Virus record (IMG/VR): IMGVR_UViG_3300035701_000040
Span: 1-54,272 of that record
Strand: one strand, 5' to 3'
Length of the DNA stretch: 54,272 nt
Origin: a virus
Shown: positions 49,726-54,272 of the stretch, piece by piece
How positions within the stretch are numbered: position 1 is the stretch's first letter
How the letters are laid out: every line of letters starts with the position of its first letter
The notes under the pieces: model-generated
Told to the model about the DNA's origin: nothing
The model's database searches: none
Seen by the model: only the letters and a program-made list of their open reading frames with translations
Translations under genes and position numbers: made by a program

Positions 49726-50626
49726 AGCTGACCTGGTTTATGCGGCAACCGGGCTGCGGAAGACCAGTAACATCGGCCTCGCTGCTCTCTACTTTTGGAA
49801 CAAGCTGCACAAGCGCACCCGCTTAGTGAGCGCCGATGGTGGAGGGTGGGAGCCGGTTCAATCGCTCGTTGATGAGGGCATCATTGTCCCGTGGCAGGTT
49901 GCCCTGCACCGCTTCCCGCTTACCGCCATGCAGCAAGCCTGCCAGGGTCACTGGCCGGTGGATGTGAACGACCCAGCTACCCAGCTCAAGCCCTTGACTA
50001 AGGAGGAGTGGGAAGGCATCGCGCTCGTTGCCTACGAGGGGCTCACCAGCTTTGGCGACCTGATGCTGCAATGGTTTCGCCGTACCGGGCAGAAGCTCTC
50101 ACAGGATGCGAGCTATAGCTACGACGATGGCGGAGGCATTAGCTGGTTCGGCTCCAACATGAGCCAGTATGGAGAAGTCCAGAACCGCATCTATGACTAC
50201 GTGATGAGCACCAACCGGCTGCCTTGTGACAAGGTGTTGTGGACAGCACTCGAAGGCAAGGGTGAGGAGGAAGGCTCGAAGGCTCCTATCTATGGGCCTG
50301 CTATTGCTGGCAAGAAAGCTGTGGGCAAAGCTGGGCAGTGGTTTGGGAACATGCTGCACATTGAGGCTGCTGTGATTGAGGGTGCTGTTGACAAGGACAC
50401 TAAGCAAATCCCCCTTGTCGTGAAGCCCACGATGTACCTTCGTCCTCATGCTGACCCAGTGAGTAAGATTCCGTTTCACGCGAAGACTCGCGCACCTTTT
50501 CAGTTTGCGGCAGAACTGCCGGAGAAGTTAGAGCCACCGGATATAGCCGCTTTGTACAAGCTGCTGGATGCTTTGAACGAGAAAGCACGAGCTTCTCTCA
50601 AGCAGACTGCCGCAACTAAACCATAA
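49706..50626 (+). CDS. Sak4/RecA-like NTPase with degenerate P-loop
   Basis: 306 aa from a GTG after GAGGAGG. DLVYAATGLRKTSNIGLAAL is a P-loop in which Arg replaces the Gly before Lys-Thr. Later LVSADGGGWEPVQSLVDEGI and EGIALVAYEGLTSFGDLM fit a RecA-like core. It lies between a nuclease and an SSB-like gene, so a single-strand annealing or recombinase role is likely. Confidence 0.55.
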   Translation: MQPMAPKADLVYAATGLRKTSNIGLAALYFWNKLHKRTRLVSADGGGWEPVQSLVDEGIIVPWQVALHRFPLTAMQQACQGHWPVDVNDPATQLKPLTKEEWEGIALVAYEGLTSFGDLMLQWFRRTGQKLSQDASYSYDDGGGISWFGSNMSQYGEVQNRIYDYVMSTNRLPCDKVLWTALEGKGEEEGSKAPIYGPAIAGKKAVGKAGQWFGNMLHIEAAVIEGAVDKDTKQIPLVVKPTMYLRPHADPVSKIPFHAKTRAPFQFAAELPEKLEPPDIAALYKLLDALNEKARASLKQTAATKP

Positions 50627-50638
50627 GGAGGATGACCT

Positions 50639-51265
50639 GTGCCAGATATCAGTGAACTTAACCTGCCAGATGAGGCAATACCGGATATTGATTACAACGC
50701 ACCGGAGCCTGGGAGCTTCCCACCGCAAATCGCTCCCGGTGTCTACGAGTTCATGTTCCACTTGCCGGAGAAGGGAAGCGACTGCTTCGACAAGCAGACC
50801 GTTGAAGGTAAAGACCATGCGGTGTTTGTTCACGAAGCCGAGGCCCTCCGCAACTCTAAGGGTGAGGCCGTTACCGCCAACGCCGATGGCAAGCAGCCCT
50901 TGCTGCGCTTCCAGCGAGCCTCAACCTACAAGCACGTCAAGATGCCAAACTCGATGCTTGGGGACTTGCTGCGCTCACTCAACGTTCACATCGACGGGCC
51001 GCTGACGCTGCACGCCGTAGCTGATGCGCTAGCGGCCATCGACGGTCGAGCAACCTACAAAGGTGAAGTCGGCTGGCGGAGCTACTGTAAGTCCTGCGAC
51101 CAAACGGTGAGCACCCACCCCCGCAAGAAGAAGGGTGATGCTGCTTGGCCGCGCACGGCAGAGGGGCAGTACGAGCTGACAGCGACTTGCCCCAAGTGCG
51201 GTAACAAGTCATATGGAAATGCGGAGATTGTGCGCTACAGGTTGCCAGAGCGCGAACGCAGCTAG
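50639..51265 (+). CDS. SSB-like protein with zinc site
   Basis: 208 aa from a GTG after AAGGAGG. An acidic N-terminus, beta-rich centre (GVYEFMFHLPEKGSDCFDKQ) and C-terminal zinc site (YCKSCDQTV; ATCPKCGNKS). Such proteins follow Sak4-like ATPases in phages and bind single-stranded DNA. The fold is inferred from context. Confidence 0.5.
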   Translation: MPDISELNLPDEAIPDIDYNAPEPGSFPPQIAPGVYEFMFHLPEKGSDCFDKQTVEGKDHAVFVHEAEALRNSKGEAVTANADGKQPLLRFQRASTYKHVKMPNSMLGDLLRSLNVHIDGPLTLHAVADALAAIDGRATYKGEVGWRSYCKSCDQTVSTHPRKKKGDAAWPRTAEGQYELTATCPKCGNKSYGNAEIVRYRLPERERS

Positions 51266-51319
51266 TAGCACAACTCTCCTACTCATCTTGGGTTCTGAGC
51301 GCCCAGAAAGGAGGACACC

Positions 51320-51565
51320 ATGCCAGAGAGCAAAGCAGCGAGAGTGTTGAACTACTTTGAGACAGCGCCGGTTGAGACAGCCGAGTTGGTACTCGACCTA
51401 GCGCGGTCGAAGATGCGGGCACGCAAGGCTTTCTCACAGGTTCGGTCAGCAGCGGCGCGTAAGCGGTTCGCTAAGACTGCGGCCCCGAAAGCTGGGCGGC
51501 CCCGTAAGACCTATCCAGCTTCAGCATCACAGGAAGCGGGGCAGGACGCGGCAGCGCCAGTCTAG
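51320..51565 (+). CDS. Basic small protein (81 aa)
   Basis: GAGGAC near the ATG, with AAAGGAGG upstream. ARSKMRARKAFSQVRSAAAR and KAGRPRKTYPA (an AT-hook-like GRPRK) suggest DNA binding. Function unknown. Confidence 0.55.
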   Translation: MPESKAARVLNYFETAPVETAELVLDLARSKMRARKAFSQVRSAAARKRFAKTAAPKAGRPRKTYPASASQEAGQDAAAPV

Positions 51566-51570
51566 CTGCC

Positions 51571-51847
51571 TGTGAGCACCATCGCGTGCTCACAAGGGGG
51601 ATGACTAGAGGGGCTCTGGGCACCTTACCACGCAGGCGTCCGGTTGCAGCGTCTAACCTCTGGAACCCCCCTTGTGAGTGCGTGAGAGCACATAAGCTAT
51701 GCTGCCAGGAAGGTTACTAGCATCGAGTAACGAGGCTCCACATCGGGCTTGGTGGAAAGGATGGCAGCATTCAACCTTGAGGGCGTGCGGCGTGGAAGGA
51801 CACGCGAATGGTGTACATGGGAACGGGGGCAACCCAGTTAGCCTGGG
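51571..51847 (+). ncRNA. Candidate structured RNA region
   Basis: The gap 51566-52011 has no convincing gene but many perfect stems. TGTGAGCAC/GTGCTCACA (51571-51594) competes with CTCACAAGGGGG/CCCCCTTGTGAG (51589-51600 with 51667-51678); the latter continues as AGAGG/CCTCT inside. ATGCTGCCA/TGGCAGCAT (51699-51770) encloses GTTACT/AGTAAC and TCCAC/GTGGA. GCGTG/CACGC and CCCAG/CTGGG follow. This looks like an ornate phage RNA or switch. Confidence 0.5.
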
Positions 51848-52011
51848 CATCCGATACCCTTCCGGTGCGGAGAAACCGTTTGAGGCAGACGGCCACTGCT
51901 AGAGAGTATCCGCAAATGCAATCGGAGCCGGAGCAATCCCATGATCCGGTATCAAGTCCGGCCACGCCCTCAGCAGATTGCGTGTCGCGGGGGTCTGAAT
52001 AGGAGGCTAGC

Positions 52012-52134
52012 ATGGAAGCAATGGCAACGATACTGGTGGTAACGATACTGGCCGTGGGATTTCTTCTCTACTACGGTCTTTATCTTATTGACAAAACGCT
52101 GAGTCAGATTCGTGACGCCCTTAAGAAGCAATGA
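52012..52134 (+). CDS. Single-TM small protein (40 aa)
   Basis: AGGAGG five bases before the ATG. TM helix (TILVVTILAVGFLLYYGLYL), then IDKTLSQIRDALKKQ. First gene after the structured region. Confidence 0.55.
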   Translation: MEAMATILVVTILAVGFLLYYGLYLIDKTLSQIRDALKKQ

Positions 52135-52292
52135 CCAGCACGCACAAGTTCGCGCCCCGGCCACGGGGTCAAACGGCCGGTCGTCGGATACTGGGGACTA
52201 TCAGTAATGGCGATGCCAGCGAACTTGGCTGGCGGGTCGGGGCACGATTTATAAGGAGGAACGATGGTAGACACGATTTGTTGGCTAATTGA
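52131..52292 (+). CDS. Possible small basic protein (53 aa)
   Basis: ATGA overlap with the TM gene. Arg-rich start (THKFAPRPRGQTAGRR). No ribosome site of its own, and it overlaps the next gene by 29 bases. Weakly supported. Confidence 0.3.
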   Translation: MTSTHKFAPRPRGQTAGRRILGTISNGDASELGWRVGARFIRRNDGRHDLLAN

Positions 52293-52482
52293 AGTTGGCA
52301 AAGGTCCATATTACCTTGGCGGTTTTGACAAGGCCACAGGAAAGCCCATAGCAACCGCACAAGTTAGTAAGGCTACGCAATTCGTCTCTAAGCGGGACGC
52401 GGACGAGTGCCTTCGAGCTAATGAACTTAGGAACTCGGCCGGAGGTAAGGCTGTGGCGCGCGCGCATGGATTTGCAGACTAA
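52264..52482 (+). CDS. Hypothetical protein (72 aa)
   Basis: AAGGAGG before the ATG. Contains ICWLIEVGKGPYYLGGFDKA and ATQFVSKRDADECLRANEL. This resembles small phage proteins that describe a W-x-I...Y..G strand pair. Function unknown. Confidence 0.6.
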   Translation: MVDTICWLIEVGKGPYYLGGFDKATGKPIATAQVSKATQFVSKRDADECLRANELRNSAGGKAVARAHGFAD

Positions 52483-52509
52483 CCAGACACGATTTACAGG
52501 AGGCGGAGA

Positions 52510-52911
52510 ATGGGCGACGCTTACGAAGCAATAGCGAAAAATGCGGCCTTGCAACTCGAAGGCTTTAACAGATGGTCGTGGCAATCGCAAATCACCGTTG
52601 TCCGTGAAACAGTAAACGCCGCCCGCCACGAAGCCCTGGTGGAGAAGTTGCCCTGTGGACATCCTGCCTCGTGCCTCATCCATAACAGCTTGGATGCACG
52701 GTCTATATGGTGTGTTTGGTGTGCCGACCGCAAGGCCGTGGCGGAGGCGGCGAGGGAGGCGGGCCGGCAACGGGTCTATGACTTTATGAGTCTGACCCAA
52801 GAAAAATTCACCGCGAAATACGGAACTTCGGTCTTGGAGAACGCTGTTGCCAATCTCGACCTCTCCAAGATTCTCGGGCAAGGCGCAACCAGCGCGAAGG
52901 GAGTGAGATGA
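52510..52911 (+). CDS. Zinc-motif helical protein (133 aa)
   Basis: AGGAGG upstream. Helical ends with a central KLPCGHPASCLIHN and IWCVWCADRKA zinc site, a layout frequent in phage small proteins. Function unknown. Confidence 0.6.
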   Translation: MGDAYEAIAKNAALQLEGFNRWSWQSQITVVRETVNAARHEALVEKLPCGHPASCLIHNSLDARSIWCVWCADRKAVAEAAREAGRQRVYDFMSLTQEKFTAKYGTSVLENAVANLDLSKILGQGATSAKGVR

Positions 52912-53036
52912 ATATTACCAAATTGTATCCACTCAAAGCCGTGGCCGCAGTTCTACTAGTTGTACTGTCAATCTGGGCACCCATTCCGTGGTGGTATAAA
53001 CTTGGCGCGTGGATATGGTTTCTTGGGACCGAGTAG
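52908..53036 (+). CDS. Small membrane protein (42 aa)
   Basis: ATGA overlap with the preceding gene. Hydrophobic stretch (AVAAVLLVVLSIWAPIPWWY), then LGAWIWFLG. One or two TM segments. No family recognised. Confidence 0.5.
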   Translation: MNITKLYPLKAVAAVLLVVLSIWAPIPWWYKLGAWIWFLGTE

Positions 53037-53074
53037 GCCGCGACCGACAGGGGTGAGTGAGCACTGGGTAAATT

Positions 53075-53422
53075 GTGGCAGTCTACGTGGACAACATGAA
53101 AGCCAAGTTCGGTCGGATGCAGATGTGCCACATGATAGCTGACACGTCCAAAGAACTTCTTGAGATGGCGGACAAGATTGAGGTCAGCCGCCGATGGATT
53201 CAGAAACCGGGTACGGCACAAGAACACTTCGATATCTGCAAGAGAAGGCAGGTGCTGGCGGTGGCTTATGGAGCAGTCGAGATTGGCAGTGTCGAACTCA
53301 GTAGGAAGTTGAAGCGCAAGTCCACCACCTGTGAATTTTGTGGAGGGATAGGTTTGGTGCCTCCATACACAATCTGCCAAGCCTGTCTTGGCACAGGCAA
53401 GCGCCCAAAGGAGAAACGATGA
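53075..53422 (+). CDS. DUF4031 protein fused to a DnaJ-type zinc ribbon
   Basis: 115 aa from a GTG. AVYVDNMKAKFGRMQMCHMI, then VSRRWIQKPGTAQEHFDICK and VLAVAYGAVEI is the DUF4031 signature. The C-terminus adds CEFCGGIGLVPPYTICQAC and LGTGK, a zinc ribbon like that of DnaJ. Biochemical role unknown. Confidence 0.75.
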   Translation: MAVYVDNMKAKFGRMQMCHMIADTSKELLEMADKIEVSRRWIQKPGTAQEHFDICKRRQVLAVAYGAVEIGSVELSRKLKRKSTTCEFCGGIGLVPPYTICQACLGTGKRPKEKR

Positions 53423-53568
53423 AGCGCACGGCGAAGCGTCCCACGAGAGAAGATAAGTTCTGGGATTTCGTAGAGCGTAACCACCAAGAGGTTTCTAAAT
53501 GGCCGCAGTGGATGAAGGGTGGAAATCCAGTCCCCGAAGGCCGACGCCCAGGAGGGAAACGTGCGTAA
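53419..53568 (+). CDS. Basic small protein (49 aa)
   Basis: ATGA overlap with the DUF4031 gene. KRTAKRPTREDKFWDFVERN, then KWPQWMKGG. Probably real, given the chain of overlaps; function unknown. Confidence 0.5.
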   Translation: MKRTAKRPTREDKFWDFVERNHQEVSKWPQWMKGGNPVPEGRRPGGKRA

Positions 53569-53704
53569 ACCAACCAGGGCGCAAGCCGCTGCGAGGCGTT
53601 ACATTAGGAAACACGAATTAGACATCCGGCTTCACGCACTCGCAACGTTGGGGTGGCTGTTATGCCCTCCTGCCGCCAAGCCGGGGCCGAGGAGGAAGAA
53701 ATGA
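53561..53704 (+). CDS. Basic small protein (47 aa)
   Basis: GTG start after AGGAGGG. Basic helix (KPTRAQAAARRYIRKHELDI), then a hydrophobic patch and KPGPRRKK. Overlaps both neighbours. Confidence 0.5.
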   Translation: MRKPTRAQAAARRYIRKHELDIRLHALATLGWLLCPPAAKPGPRRKK

Positions 53705-53901
53705 GCGAAGCGTTTGAGAAAGCGTTCGCAAAATTCTTTGGCACTAAATACGACGAGCTAACCGTTGACCCCGAGTATAAGTTTCGTAGTGGCTGGGACG
53801 CCGCCATGCTCCACGAGCACGATAGAGCAACGAGGTACTTCCAAAAGTTGACTTGGAACGAGCGGGACATTCGAGCGTTCTTGGATTGGAGAGGACGATG
53901 A
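53701..53901 (+). CDS. Hypothetical protein (66 aa)
   Basis: ATGA overlap with the preceding gene. SEAFEKAFAKFFGTKYDELT, then FRSGWDAAMLHEHDRATRYF. The GWDAA phrase is common in small phage proteins. Function unknown. Confidence 0.6.
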   Translation: MSEAFEKAFAKFFGTKYDELTVDPEYKFRSGWDAAMLHEHDRATRYFQKLTWNERDIRAFLDWRGR

Positions 53902-54272
53902 GCGAAGAAACTATTAAGCAAGCATGGCGAGATAGCCATTTTGCGGACGACTATCCAATCGGTAAGCGGTTCGAGGAATTCAAATCTGGCTACGCCTGTG
54001 CTGCTTGTGTCTTGGTCCACTGCACCGCCATCGCCCACGGGCGGGAGTTAAACCCCAAGTGCGGGCATCTGATGGCGAATGTTGTAAGAAGGGCGCATAA
54101 GCACACGGAACATTGCCCCGGAGATTGTGAAGTCTACATTGAAGGCTGTCTTACCTGCGAAGCCGTTGCCAAGGTGGTCGATGAGAGGTTGATGGAGTGC
54201 GGGCATCGACGGCTGGACTGGATTGTCTGTGATGGTTGCGGTGGAGATGGTCGTGAATGCACAAAGTGCCAC
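53898..54272 (+). CDS. Cysteine-rich zinc-binding protein, 5' part of the join-crossing gene
   Basis: ATGA overlap with the preceding gene. ACAACVLVHC, then HCPGDCEVYIEGCLTCEAVA show many Cys. The frame continues unbroken at base 2 of the window, to the stop at 271. See the entry at 2-271 for the rest. Confidence 0.8.
   Translation, partial: MSEETIKQAWRDSHFADDYPIGKRFEEFKSGYACAACVLVHCTAIAHGRELNPKCGHLMANVVRRAHKHTEHCPGDCEVYIEGCLTCEAVAKVVDERLMECGHRRLDWIVCDGCGGDGRECTKCH
54146..54272. repeat. Second copy of the circularising repeat
   Basis: Identical to bases 1-127. Bases 54146 onward should be dropped when the genome is circularised. Confidence 0.95.

Noticed and set aside
51808-52002. 64-codon frame in the structured region
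   Set aside because: No ribosome site, and it crosses many stems.
1-54272. tRNA genes or integrase/attachment sites
   Set aside because: None could be recognised by eye on either strand.

Overview
The window is a complete circular phage genome of 54,145 bp. Bases 1-127 recur exactly at 54146-54272, and one gene reads in frame across the join, so the contig closes on itself. It encodes a large terminase, portal, scaffold, HK97-type capsid protein, P22-gp10-like tail hub and large internal virion proteins. No tape measure, tube or sheath gene is visible, so a short-tailed (podovirus-like) virion is the best reading. Sec-type signal peptides, a family-A DNA polymerase and moderately high GC suggest a Gram-negative host. 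Soil or peat bacteria such as Acidobacteriota fit the style of the secreted proteins, but that is only inference.

Layout: all virion and lysis genes lie on the minus strand, from about 39.3 kb down to 5.5 kb. All replication, recombination and accessory genes lie on the plus strand, from about 40.0 kb through the circle join to 5.5 kb; the one exception is a minus-strand helicase at 47 kb. The two transcription units diverge from a roughly 0.7 kb non-coding region (39.3-40.0 kb) and meet with overlapping stop codons at 5.54 kb.

Minus strand, in transcription order: three small genes, two or three of them with promoters that place the ATG at about +1; zinc-ribbon proteins; TerL; small proteins; portal; HTH protein; a 15-residue basic micro-ORF; scaffold; capsid; a terminator; decoration and fibre-like proteins, including one built of fifteen 21-residue repeats; tail adaptor and hub; three internal virion proteins, the largest (1400 aa) ending in an ADP-ribosyltransferase domain; six consecutive exported or membrane-anchored fibre-like proteins; a HiPIP-like protein; and a lysis cassette whose L,D-transpeptidase-like gene looks frameshifted.

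Plus strand: small genes, then a four-gene set that looks like a complete ubiquitin-like conjugation system (Ubl ending in Gly, E2-like candidate, E1/ThiF, JAMM peptidase). This is the most exciting part of the window. It is followed by a run of tiny membrane and zinc-binding proteins, an iteron-like array beside the helicase gene, a Cas4-like nuclease, a Sak4-like ATPase, an SSB-like protein, a roughly 440 bp structured non-coding region, more small genes, and across the join a DNA polymerase split in two (UDG plus exonuclease; polymerase) with a methyltransferase gene between the halves.
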